A stretch of DNA of 64,000 nt from Liopterus haemorrhoidalis (lineage: Eukaryota > Arthropoda > Insecta > Coleoptera > Dytiscidae). The notes under the pieces are model-generated. The model saw only the letters and a program-made list of their open reading frames with translations. It was not told the DNA's origin and searched no databases. Positions within the stretch are counted from its first letter, which is position 1; every line of letters begins with the position of its first letter. The position numbers and the translations under genes were made by a program. Where the stretch lies: contig OZ020625.1 in assembly GCA_963971575.1 (NCBI GenBank), forward strand, positions 22,470,992 to 22,534,991, given 5' to 3'. Positions 41,579 through 51,441 of the stretch are shown in pieces.

Positions 41579-42005
41579 TGCTCTTGCGTGACAAAAGATC
41601 GCCTGCAGTGTTGCCAGGTCTGGATTTGAAGGATATTTTTGCAATTATACAAAAAAAAAAAAACACAAATATGCATTAAAATATATAATATGGTATTATT
41701 AGAGATATATGACCACCAAATTAAAGGAGTATTTTTTTTTTAAATGCTCATCTTGAAGTAATTTTATGAATTGAAATATATTTTATGAAAACTACGATTC
41801 CATTTAAATTATGGTAAATTAGTTAATAATATCTGGTGAGACATTTTCAAGTAGCTTGCGACACCCACTTTGGAAACCACTGCTCCAGCCCATGCCTTTT
41901 TCGCAGATGACACAGAGCGATATTGGACAGAGTGTAAAAGCAATATCTGGGTGTGGATTTTATCGGAGTCTTCCCAATTTTGAAAATGCAAAGCATTACG
42001 TATGT
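41579..42005. other. Intronic sequence with a possible hAT end
   Basis: On the minus strand at about 41885, CAGTGGTTTCCAAAGTGGGT looks like a hAT terminus. I could not find its partner. No gene. Confidence 0.4.
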
Positions 42006-42264
42006 AATAGGGGAAGTATTTTAAGATCGCAGCGCTATTGTGGCATACTTGGAACCTTCAATATAGACATTCGTTACATATAAACAACGTGAATTTTAAT
42101 GTTTAATGGTGGTTTTTGTAATTTTGCTACAATATTAATACTTGTTTTTATGCAATTATATTTTTATGCAAACATTTTTTATAAAAAAAAGCGCGATAGA
42201 ATGTCTATTTCTGTAGTTCCTAAAATCCCACCAGATGTCATATCGCTTAGCAATTTTTACCTAT
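42006..42264 (-). mobile_element. Short THAP-family MITE
   Basis: The left end (ATAGGGGAAGTATTTTAAGA, TCGCAGCGC) and the right end (CCACCAGATGTCATATCGCTTAG on the plus strand, split here by its decay) match the two ends of the family at 59370-60141. About 250 bp, coding region lost. Confidence 0.55.
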
Positions 42265-42459
42265 GCCTCAAGTAGACCAATACTTCTTCTGTCCTAAACT
42301 TTTACAAACTAAACCTAATTTTATGGTGTTCACTACTTTATTTTTACCCCAAAATTAGCCCAATTAAAACGGTGTAACATTGTGCAATAGTATTTTATTT
42401 AATCTTAATTTATTATTTCTGTTTTTGTTAAATATCCCTGACCACTTCGTATTGGCCTA

Positions 42460-42868
42460 AAGTCTGTTCCAAACGGTTAAGCGGAACTAGATTTTGCAAT
42501 CTAGTTACTTTCATCGTTTAAATCGTGCTTTTCGGCCGTTTTGTTTAAGCTTTGTATATCATACTTTCAATAAACATTTTTTTGAATAAGGTTAATATCA
42601 TTTTAAAATGTCATTTTCTTTATATTTTGATTTTTTGTGTCATTCTTAATACAAATTTCCCATTTATTTATTTTTTGTCATTAAAATACGTAAAAAAAAA
42701 TAATTTAATTTTGACATATGTCATTCGTTTCCATGGTTTCATTGTTGAAATTTTAAATTTTGACATTCCAACGTGAAAAATGAAATAACCCAAGCCAGGT
42801 CCCTTCTCGTGACAACTTAAAAGAACAAAATTCCCAATTAGTTCCGCCTAACCGTTTGGAACAGAGTG
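42460..42868. mobile_element. TA-target MITE, family A (copy 4)
   Basis: A 409-bp copy next to TA on both sides, opposite in orientation to copies 1 and 3. It lies about 85 bases downstream of Mre11 exon 2, inside intron 2. Confidence 0.85.
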
Positions 42869-42952
42869 TACTTTACTACATTTTAGCCCTTAAATATTAT
42901 TTTTGCTTAATGTAAACCAAATTTACACATGCATAAAAGAAACACAGCTTAC

Positions 42953-43097
42953 TTTCGCAATAATGAGATACATCGATGTAAACAGGTGGTGGATGGTCGT
43001 GTTTCATGAAAAAGATCACCTCCCAATAATATAAAATCAACAGAATTCCTCTTTCCATGCTTTAAAATCTCTTCAAATGCAATAAATGAATCATTTC
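42953..43097 (-). CDS. mre11: Mre11 exon 2
   Basis: It encodes [20 protein letters not shown] and ends [26 protein letters not shown] is the second phosphoesterase motif, whose Asp bridges the two metal ions. The acceptor ATTCATAG ends at 43098 and the donor GTAAGC starts at 42952. Confidence 0.95.
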
Positions 43098-43160
43098 CTA
43101 TGAATCAAAACATTATTATTAAAAATTATTCCATTAAATAAATATTTTGGTTATAACTAC

Positions 43161-43260
43161 CTCTTATTGGATGACTCTCATTATATCCAAGATGTATGTC
43201 TGTTGCTACCAGTATTTTCATAATATTTTCTTCATCTTCATTATTAGTTTCTTCAGCCAT
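43161..43260 (-). CDS. mre11: Mre11 exon 1: double-strand-break repair nuclease
   Basis: This is the start of Mre11, the Mn2+-dependent endonuclease and 3'-5' exonuclease of the nuclear Mre11-Rad50-Nbs1 complex, which senses and trims DNA double-strand breaks. Translation starts at 43260 (MAEETNNEDEENIMKILVAT); no upstream in-frame alternative looks better. Residues 19-25 (ATDIHLG) are the first metal-binding motif. Nine exons were traced (43260-43161, 43097-42953, 35840-35683, 34932-34742, 31971-31776, 26603-26370, 23477-23263, 16178-16024, 3699-3582). Their phases fit throughout and give 504 codons covering the phosphoesterase and capping domains. The C-terminal DNA-binding and Gly-Arg-rich tail was not found. 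The introns add up to about 38 kb, nearly all transposons. Confidence 0.95.
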
Positions 43261-43382
43261 TATTAGTTATTAAACAATAAACTACTATTTAAAATATATA
43301 ACAAAGAGGCCACTAAAACGTATAACCTTTTTAAAAATTTAGCGGTAAAATATTGAGGTTATGTGGCAACCAAATATACGTC

Positions 43383-43390
43383 TGCGCATG
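43383..43390. promoter_or_regulatory. Possible NRF1-type site upstream of Mre11
   Basis: TGCGCATG lies about 123 bases upstream of the Mre11 start codon and is half of the palindromic NRF1 consensus. One short match is weak evidence. Confidence 0.2.
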
Positions 43391-43462
43391 TCACAATTGC
43401 TGTAGAAATTAAGCAGTGGCGTACTTCAAATAATTTTAGGGCATCAGTACCACTTTTTTACC

Positions 43463-43731
43463 TATTTAGAAGTGACATTACCTATAGAGGCGCTGTTTTC
43501 GCTTACAAAATGGCGAATGTAATAGGATTTTTTGACATTTGCCATTTGATACATAAGAATTCACATTGCAGTTAATTTTCTGTTGCAATTTTAAACACAT
43601 TTTATTCACTTTTCTTCACTTTAACACATAGAAACAACGCAATTAAATGAACCACATCCAACAAAATCCTATTCCGTTAAGTTCAAAAATATTCCGCTAG
43701 GCGTCACTTCAGTTATTGTCAGTTCTCAATA
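43463..43731. mobile_element. MITE family C (copy 2)
   Basis: This is an inverted copy of 38121-38386 with high identity. It lies about 200 bases upstream of the Mre11 start codon and its right end abuts a THAP-family element, sharing the bases ATA. Confidence 0.75.
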
Positions 43732-44212
43732 GGGGAAACTTTTTAAGACCGCAGCGCCATATGCGGCAAGAGCTGGAACACTCGAGAGTTACAATAAAAT
43801 GTCAATTGTGTATTTTTTTACATGGTGAAAATGAACACGGATTGTATTTTCCTATTTTTCAGAGCTTTTTGCGCTTTATTTTTATTTAAAGGTAATCTAC
43901 GATTTACAAGATATGTTATATAATAATATATTATTCTAAAGAAATTTCAAGAAAATTTTTAGTTTTTCTTTATATTTTTAATTCTTTTTGACTGTCTGTC
44001 AATATAATATCAACAAAAATATGGTAAATATATTAGTAAAAAATCTCTGCCTGAAAAACTGGAAAGGCCTTTTAATATATCAACTGATAATTTAGACAAA
44101 TTTTGGCTGGGGTAAGTACCTTTTTTCAGTCTTTTCTTGGACGTAAAAAATCCTTTCCATAGAATGCAACGAGCAAACGCACATGCATGGGCTTGGATTT
44201 TTGCCTATTTTT

Positions 44213-45200
44213 AGGGTTTTGTAGGTATGACCAAAAAAACCTTGTATCGTCATTTTGTCGTCTGTCTGTTCGGCAAAAATTGGTCAAACGGCTAAACCTA
44301 GAGAGTTGAAATTTGGCATGCTTATACAACTCTTTGACCCGCACATAGGAAAAATACGAAAACATCTAAAAAGCATATCCCCCTAAAAATATAAACAAAT
44401 ATGTGCTCATCGAAAAAAAATAAATAAATAAATTCTGAGTAGGGTATCAAATGAAAGCCCTTAGTACGTGGATTAACGATCAAAATTATATTTTTGTAAA
44501 ATAAATTATTTTGATGCGATTTTCGTCAAAATTGTGCAAAAAAAATTTTGTCCCACACCCTGTAGCCCAAATGGTTTAAACTAAAAATCTGAAAAATTCT
44601 GAGTAATATACATTGGTGTGAACCGGAATAGTGCAACAGGAATTTTGATCAGATTATGTTTTCGGAAAATAACGCATTTTTTGGTTTTTTTGGATAACGA
44701 TGTAAATATTTCATATGTTATGTAAGACAGTAAACCAATATGCCTTCATGGTGTACTGGTTAGAAATATCACTTTCTAAATTGCAAACTAGGGTTCGCTT
44801 CCAGTCTCCAGACAATTTTATTTTTTGTTTTTTTTTTGCAATTTTAATTTGTTTAAATTATTTTTTCAAAATTCTAGTTATATTTTGGCAAATGTTGCAT
44901 TTAATTTTTAAAAGCGTAAACTTAATAACCTGTGGCAATTATTGACATTATAATTTAATTCTATGTTTGAATGTATACGAAATCAGAGGGGCGGAGCTTA
45001 TGACTTAAAACAACCAATGAATCTTGTTATATAAAAAAAAATACTGCACATATTTAGAAACCTAAATAATGGTATTAGGCATTTGAATTAAAATTAAGAA
45101 AAAAATATTTTAACATAAAATTTGTTTTGGCATATTCATCATTTACTTACTAAATACCTGCGAAACCCTGAAATGTTTGAAAATTCACACTTCACATCAA
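44213..45200. mobile_element. Helentron-like element (copy 4)
   Basis: The head AGGGTTTTGTAGGTATGACC, a short CTGT run, and the end with GAAACCCTG and AAATTCACACTTCACATCAA are in place. A tRNA-like stretch at about 44735-44815 contains GGTGTACTGGTTAG and GGGTTCGCTTCC. It sits in a T-run of the THAP-family element, which aligns on both sides with 59650-59690. Confidence 0.6.
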
Positions 45201-45289
45201 TTTTTAGATTTTGGATCCATAGAGACCTACGATCCACTTTCTATCTCCAAATGTCATTTCAATTGAAATTGTTCCCGATTTAGGAAACT

Positions 45290-45549
45290 TATTGAGAACT
45301 GACACGCTCGGATACGCAGTCTGGTGGTGAAATATAGTACTACGCGACTGTAGTACTGTTTGAAATTATTACATATGTTCTGGTGTTGATTTTTTGTTGG
45401 AACGTCCAAAGATACATTTTCATAAAATAAAAATGTACTGTGCTTAAATTAACCTGTTCCCTGTTAGCATATTGACAGCTGAATACTAGACAATTCAGCC
45501 ATTTTGCCATGAATTACAGCGCCGCCAACGGTAATGTCACTTCTCAATA
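45290..45549. mobile_element. MITE family C (copy 3, diverged)
   Basis: The ends TATTGAGAACTGACACGC and GTAATGTCACTTCTCAATA match copies 1 and 2, while the interior differs. A further partial copy (GTTGAGAACTGACACGCTCC) is at about 46802-46905. Confidence 0.65.
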
Positions 45550-45642
45550 GAATATTAAAGTGGGGTTCTTCTTTATCCACGATTTAAATTGCAGCGCACA
45601 ACAAAATGAATTGTTTTTACTTGCCGGATCTTAATATATAAG

Positions 45643-45858
45643 TAGGGTGACCATTTTCTTGGAGAAGACAATGCGGGACGGAGCAAACAAAAGGTCGTCA
45701 CTTCCGAAATATAAGTGACGAGCAAACAAAAAAAAGGTCCTCACCTCCCAAATATAAATAAAGAACAAAAAAAAGGTCTTCACCTCCCAAATATAAGTAC
45801 AGAGCAAAATTCGGCCCTGGTAACACCAAATCAAAATGCGGGACGAATGGTCACCCTA
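45643..45858. mobile_element. Short hAT-like MITE (GGTGACCATT ends)
   Basis: The ends TAGGGTGACCATTTTCTTGG and, inward from the right, TAGGGTGACCATTCGTCCCG are flanked by TATATAAG (45635-45642, 45859-45866). Inside are four units of the type AAAAAGGTC(C/T)TCACCTCCCA. It is a deletion form of 29583-30329. Confidence 0.85.
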
Positions 45859-46636
45859 TATATAAGGGGCAAATATTGTAATCGCGAAAATTTTCGATGT
45901 CGAGATTTTGACCACGTTTTATGGTCCAGGGACTCCAAAAAACCTATTTTCGAAGTGCCGTCCGTATGTGTGTGTGTCTGTGTGTATACACGATAACTCA
46001 AGAACGGCTCAACTTAGAGAATTCGTTCTGGTACTAAAAAATTCTCCTATTAAATGGGAAGAACCCTATTGTTTTTTTATGAAGATCGGTTGACTAGAAA
46101 TGGGAGTTTACTCGTGTCGATTTTAAGATTTTTGCGAATATTTAGCAACAGAAAAATATTTCGAAAAAATTTATTGAACAAAAGTTACTATAAATACAAT
46201 AACTAATAACTTTTATTTGAGACGTTTTTTGATAAAACGAAAAATTTTGAAATTTTTTTGTATTTAAAATTATTTAAAATTTAAGTCTCAATTTTTTCAT
46301 ACTTTTATGTAACGTTTCCATGGTTATGATAATTAATTCGTAACTAGTAAACCAAGCCTTGGACAAAAATTTGTATAGAACATAATTTGATGTATTTTTG
46401 AAGATTTATCTAAATATTAAAAAAAATATATTTAAATTTTTTTTTTTTTTTTTGAAAGGGCAAGTCTAGCGGAGATTTCCCTTCACCACTGGTTTGCCAT
46501 GATTCACAAAAATAAAACACAACAACAAAAAAAACAACACGTATTTCTCCATTGAATAAAATAAATAATATCATTTTCGTATATTCCGAAAATCGCCACC
46601 ATATGTCAGGGCGCTTAGGAAGTTTCCCCTATAAGC

Positions 46637-46800
46637 TATTCTAATCCTAAGGCAGAACTAAATAGAAATTAAATTTTCTCACTATCACTAGCTATTTTTT
46701 TATATATCGAAGAGGGCTTTTCCGAAACAAAATGATCAAAAGCTTCAATAAATCGGTAAAATACTGGATTTGAAAATCTAGTTCCGTCCAAAGAAACCAC
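46637..46800. repeat. Decayed MITE family B copy
   Basis: GCTATTCTAATCCTAAGGCA at left and AAAATCTAGTTCCGTCCAAA at right correspond to the family B ends, and TTTTTTTATATATCGAAGAG lies between. More diverged than other copies. Confidence 0.55.
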
Positions 46801-46974
46801 CTGTTGAGAACTGACACGCTCCAATACGCTGTCTGGTGATCAAATATTGTACTATATACTCTAGTACTGTTTGAACTTATTTGTCTGTACATTGTCTGCA
46901 TTTGTCGCAGAAAAACAAAACTGCACTAATATGCTTGCACCTGCTTTACTGCATTCTAATGGTTGAACTTACTA

Positions 46975-47341
46975 GAGTACGTTCAAGTTAACTTCATGCC
47001 AGGCGAATATTACCAGTCCCTTGCGCAGAAACCCAATTTCGTTCATTACATTACCAACAGCTAGCTTAATACATTTCAGTGGCGTCACTTACTTTGATTT
47101 GTGTTTAACTACGCGTATTGTGCGATGTTGTTAGTTTATTTCCGTTATTATTATTTATTTCTCGTACGTTTCAAGGTATACCGTGTACTAAAATGAGTAA
47201 AAATGTATTTGAAATACATGATTTTGTGTGTTTGGTTTCCACAACAATTGTTTAAAACCCTAATGTACGTTAATGTTTTCTCGCACAGAATTGGTGACGT
47301 AATTTATGATACCCTGTGATGAAGTTAAGATGAACGTACTC
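46975..47341. mobile_element. TA-target MITE, family D (short copy)
   Basis: The ends GAGTACGTTCAAGTTAACTT and, inward from the right, GAGTACGTTCATCTTAACTT are flanked by TA. A 1042-bp relative with a transposase remnant is at 56897-57938. Confidence 0.75.
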
Positions 47342-47509
47342 TAGAGTTACGCATTATAAAAAGAAAAATCTTATAATAATGTAATATTTATTAAGAAAAA
47401 TAAAAGTTTCATGTACACCATTGTATATATTTTTTAGTCTTCTTAACATAACCCTGCTGTGAGGGTATACATATATGTAAATACATGCTAAATTGGATGG
47501 ATCGTATAA
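47342..47509. other. AT-rich sequence, no gene
   Basis: No feature recognised. Confidence 0.4.
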
Positions 47510-48337
47510 TAGGTGCGTTCGGCATAACTGTGCAGTGGTAACCAGGGGGGTGAAGGCTTAATGGGGGAGTTGTGTTCGTGAGAATAGTTTCTGGATAAAA
47601 TAATAGATGGCGTTAGTAACCAGTTTTAGTTTCAAATAACCACAGTAGATGTCGCTAAATGCTACATTAGTTCCATATCATAGTGAAACAAATGTCATTG
47701 TTTTTTAACGTTCATATTTTAAGGTGTTTTGTGGTTAATTTTGACAAGGAAATCAATAATTCGTGTACAGTGCCACGTGCTATAAATTATAAGTAATTTC
47801 CGATGTTTTATGTTTCAATGTTCCGTATTCTGTGATGTTTTTCAATCATTTCAATGTTCTGTGTTTCCACTCTTCTGCTTGCTTTATAAGAATGTGTATG
47901 AAGAATAATCGAAGAACTGTAGTAGTAATCACAAATAAATGAAGCAACAATCAACTTATTTATATATTTCTGTCTCGTACATGTCTTGCATGAATGAGAA
48001 AGAAATATATAAATAAATTGATTGATGATTCGTTCATTTGTGACTGAACAAACTTCTTTGTATTTAAAATATATACTAAAAAACTGAACTTTGTATTTAA
48101 AATATGTGTATATTATTTAAAATAAAACTTGCTTTTATATTATTATCATGTTTCATTAATAAACATTTTTCTGCCTTAAAAATAAAGAAGTAACCTTCAA
48201 GTAACCAGGCGGTAAATTTTAAATCGAATAGTTCCTGGGCGAAAAAATAGAGGCGCTAATGTACCACAAAATCACAGAAAATAACATGTAGGTTTCACAT
48301 CTCCTCTTGGTGATCTGTGGTGGTAACTCTGTGGCGT

Positions 48338-48463
48338 ATGAAGACGGCTGAAGAACAAGAAAATATTTTGGCAAAAGTGTTTGAATATGCAGAGAGTATT
48401 GTTCCAAACATGACTACAAATCAATTTAAAGTACATTTCAGCTTATATCCAGAAATTTTTTAG
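48338..48463 (+). pseudogene. Short transposase-like N-terminal frame
   Basis: The 41-codon frame starts MKTAEEQENILAKVFEYAES and ends NQFKVHFSLYPEIF before a TAG. The FKxHF pattern resembles the region before the nuclease in Harbinger transposases. It is short and the match is loose. Confidence 0.35.
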
Positions 48464-48576
48464 TCTTTTGCAGAAAATGCACGCTTGTCATTATTAGGTT
48501 TGTTCCAACAAAAATTCAGAACCGTTCAGAACTTAACTGAGTTTCCGCCAAACGAAAATTAAATTTATTTATTCAA

Positions 48577-48672
48577 TATTCTTAATTTTCTTTTTCTTTT
48601 TAGTATTATTTTCCATTTTATCTTCTACACTTTCGCATTCGGAACTTCGTTGGACCCTTGTTATAAAAAATT
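48577..48672. other. Duplicated Nsun5 exon fragment
   Basis: A run of more than 60 identical bases, including TTCTACACTTTCGCATTCGG, is shared with 49492-49585 in the same orientation, and similarity continues with a few mismatches to the element's right terminus. The copy is out of any host reading frame. Confidence 0.9.
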
Positions 48673-48748
48673 ATGCCGAACGTACCTATAGAACGAAGTT
48701 CTTGAACAAATTATGGTCATTCTAGCAAACCCCAGTGAATTACAGAAA

Positions 48749-49959
48749 TTACTGTAAAGTCTTCCTTTTCTTTTTCGCCTTTACATCTAAAACATTACTA
48801 TCATGCAATCCGTCATTTTGAAAATTTTCCTCATCAATACATTTGTGTTTCTTTTTCTTTTTTGATATTCGAGAGCTATTTTCTTCAAAAATGTGTCCAT
48901 TAGAATCATTTTGGCTACCATCTTCAGTGGTAATATCAACAATTTTCGTTTTCTTTTTTCTTTTCTTCACTGTTTCGTCTGTATTAACATCTTCATTTTT
49001 ACAATTTTCATCTGTGTTATCAACATTACGCTTCTTCTTTTTCGATTTAGAGTTCTCTTCATTATTGAATTCTTCGTTTATTTCATTTTTTTCTTTCATA
49101 TGGCGTTTTTTCTTTTTAATTTTGTGCTCAACTTTATCAGTATTTTGACCATTGTCGGGTATTTCATCGGTTTCATTTATTTCTACATTCTCAGAAGCTT
49201 CATCTGTTTGATTACTGGTCCCTTTTTTATTAGAATGTTTGCGTTTCTTCTTCTTTTTAAGTTTTTGTTCAGAATTACCATTGCTCTTATCCATTTCATG
49301 TTCTCTATTATGTTTTTGTGCATCTTTACTTGTTTGCTCAAATGCACTTTCATTATCTTCAAGATTTTGTTGTTCTTCATTGTCCGTTTTTTTCGAATGC
49401 TTCTTTTTCTTTTTCTTTTTATTCGTTATAGTAATTTCTTGACCATCATCTTCAATTTCGTCATTCTTATTTTGCAGCGCGTTAGCGTTATTCTTATTTT
49501 TCTTTTTCTTTTTAGTATTATTTTCCATTTTATCTTCTACACTTTCGCATTCGGAACTTCGCTGAACCCTTTTTATAAAGAATTCATTAGTTTCTCCTTC
49601 TTTCAATCTTTCAAACAATGCTATAAAGAATCCATTTGTTCGGTCTCTTTCTGGTTTTGCATACAAGCATGATTCGCCGATTTTGCCGAATTTTTTTGCT
49701 CCAAAATTATACCATTTGTCTTTTAATTGTTCATTCAGTGGTACCAATTTGAAGTCTGGTGTTGTTGTTATTGCAAGTTGGACCACATTTTCGTTTTCTT
49801 GTGGATACGTAGAGCATGTTGAATATATTACGCGTTTAGCTGATTTAAAGTTGTTTAATGCATGACGTAGTATTGTTATTTGGAAGCCAGCTAATTTTTC
49901 TAAGCGCGATTCGTTGCAATGTGCTGTTGGGTCCTCGAATTCTATACGATCCAACATAC
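48749..49959 (-). CDS. Nsun5: Nsun5 last exon, with long Lys-rich tail
   Basis: The exon begins after TTTATTCCAG and encodes MLDRIEFEDPTAHCNESRLE and on to the stop at 48749. The methyltransferase core includes RVIYSTCSTYPQENENVV, the motif with the second conserved Cys of RNA m5C methyltransferases, and ends near NGFFIALFERL. The remaining 260 or so residues are low complexity, with about ten KKKKK clusters separated by Glu/Asn/Asp-rich spacers. Such a basic tail fits a nucleolar protein, but is much longer than I expect for this family. One segment of this tail is copied in the transposon downstream. Confidence 0.95.
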
Positions 49960-50243
49960 CTGGAATAAAAAATAATATTATAAAGAAAAGTTCAGTGCTA
50001 ATTTTGATGTATAGATTGTTACTATAGGCCAGTGGTCTTCAACCTTCTTACATCTGCGGAACCCTACAGTTTAAATTTCTTTGGAACACCAAAGCAAAAA
50101 TCCACAATAGGCTAGGTTTCTTTTTTTAATTTGCAGATCAAACTTTTTAAAATTATAATTTAGATGTTTACAATTAATTTAGTGTTGATCAAAATGATAT
50201 TTTATTGCTGACTATATTTCTATATTTCTTAAATGCAGGTATA
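49960..50243. other. Intron start and a possible hAT end
   Basis: At about 50034, CAGTGGTCTTCAACCTTCTT resembles a hAT terminus. No partner end was found. Confidence 0.4.
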
Positions 50244-51439
50244 ATCCGTCTCAGTTTGTAATACGAAACCAGATCTGGTTACTTTGGTGACTGTTGTGGT
50301 GTAAACAGACTTTGGCGTATCCGTGTGAACCAATATTATGATAATATTATAAATGTATTGTCAATATGCAACAAAAAAAAATAACTTTCCTTGTTAGTTA
50401 CGTATTAAAAATGAGACAGATATTACGAAACTAGGATTTTCTTAGATTTATATTTCAAATTAGAAAAAAGTAGATAGCGCTGCGAACCGAGTACGATTTA
50501 CACTGGACAAATACAGTATAGCGGGAAATTTAAAATAAGTTACAACTAGGGCTTGGGCGTAGTAACTGGGTTAGCAAGTGATTTTTTTTTTAATTTAAAA
50601 AAGGTTAATAAGATGTTGAAATAAACAAGGCAGATAATACAATTACGTTATTTATACGACATAAATTCAGTTTAATGGGACATTTGAAAAAGTTAAAAAA
50701 ATATGAATTTTAAAAATTATGTACTATATATATAAAAAGAGAGATTTGGCTAAAAGAGTTTAAATAAAGCAATAAAACAAACAATATATCTTCAGAGCTA
50801 AATTTTCTTATTTAAATAATTATTGTAAATAAAAATTAAAAAATATGTATATATGAAGGTCTAAAAATTATATCAATAACTTCTTCTTTGGGCACGATCA
50901 GCTGGGCTGTTTTTTGGCCTCACATTAGTCCTCTATCTTGATCTGTTAATTGTCAAGTGTCAAAAAATATTTATATGGCAGATAACCTAAAAAATATATA
51001 CCTGCGTAAAAACAGAATTTTCTCCATAAAATCTACGCCAAGAATATAAATAAAAGTGTGGTAATTCTGAAGTAACACCTTTCAAAATATTTGACAATTC
51101 ATAATTGACATTAAATTATATGTCAACTTACTAACACAAATTGACAAGTATTTTAAATATATTTTATACAACCAGAACAGAAATTATGAATAAGCGAAAT
51201 AAGATGAAATAAATATTTGTACATAATTCAAAATATTAGACATGTCAATCACAAATTTGACATGTCAATTTGGTATCTGACATGTAGTTTTTCAGTATAT
51301 ATAACCTCAGTATAATGAAACTTCACCAAAAATGTAAAAGCCAGATTTACAAGTTTACATGGTTTCTAAAAAGTCTATTTACACCACAACAGTCACCAAA
51401 GTAACCAGATCTAGTTTCGTATTACAAATTGAGACAGAT
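50244..51439. mobile_element. TIR element with about 70-bp terminal repeats
   Basis: ATCCGTCTCAGTTTGTAATA and the following sequence, including AGATCTGGTTACTTTGG, recur inverted at the right end for about 70 bases. TA lies at both ends. The 1.2-kb interior is AT-rich and has no transposase. Probably a Tc1/mariner-like MITE. Confidence 0.75.
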
Positions 51440-51441
51440 TA

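Larger units (their letters stand above)
43729..46633 (-). mobile_element. THAP-family TIR element (copy 3) with several nested insertions
   Basis: The left end ATAGGGGAAACTTTTTAAGA with CGCAGCGCC and the right end (to 46633, GTTTCCCCTATA) match 59370-60141 in reverse. Segments matching that copy are interrupted by a Helentron-like element (44213-45200), MITE C (45290-45549), a hAT-like MITE (45643-45858) and a further repeat (about 45859-46470) containing a TGTG-rich run. The coding region is beyond repair. Confidence 0.65.
47510..48690. mobile_element. TIR element carrying a copy of an Nsun5 exon segment
   Basis: The ends TAGGTGCGTTCGGCATAA and, inward from the right, TAGGTACGTTCGGCATAA bound about 1.18 kb, with TA at both ends. 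The last 95 bases before the right terminus (about 48577-48672) are near-identical to 49492-49585 in the Nsun5 last exon. The element stops about 60 bases downstream of the Nsun5 stop codon. A small palindrome with GAAATATATAAATA arms is nested at about 47926-48042, and a short transposase-like frame lies at 48338. The superfamily is not clear. Confidence 0.75.

Noticed and set aside
45715..46093. Frames with repeated KKGPHLPNI and VCVCV peptides
   Set aside because: They are translations of a hAT MITE's internal repeats and of a TG-rich run.
48893..49672. A 259-codon plus-strand open frame
   Set aside because: It is the antisense of the Lys-rich Nsun5 exon; poly-Lys codons read as Phe/Leu on the other strand.
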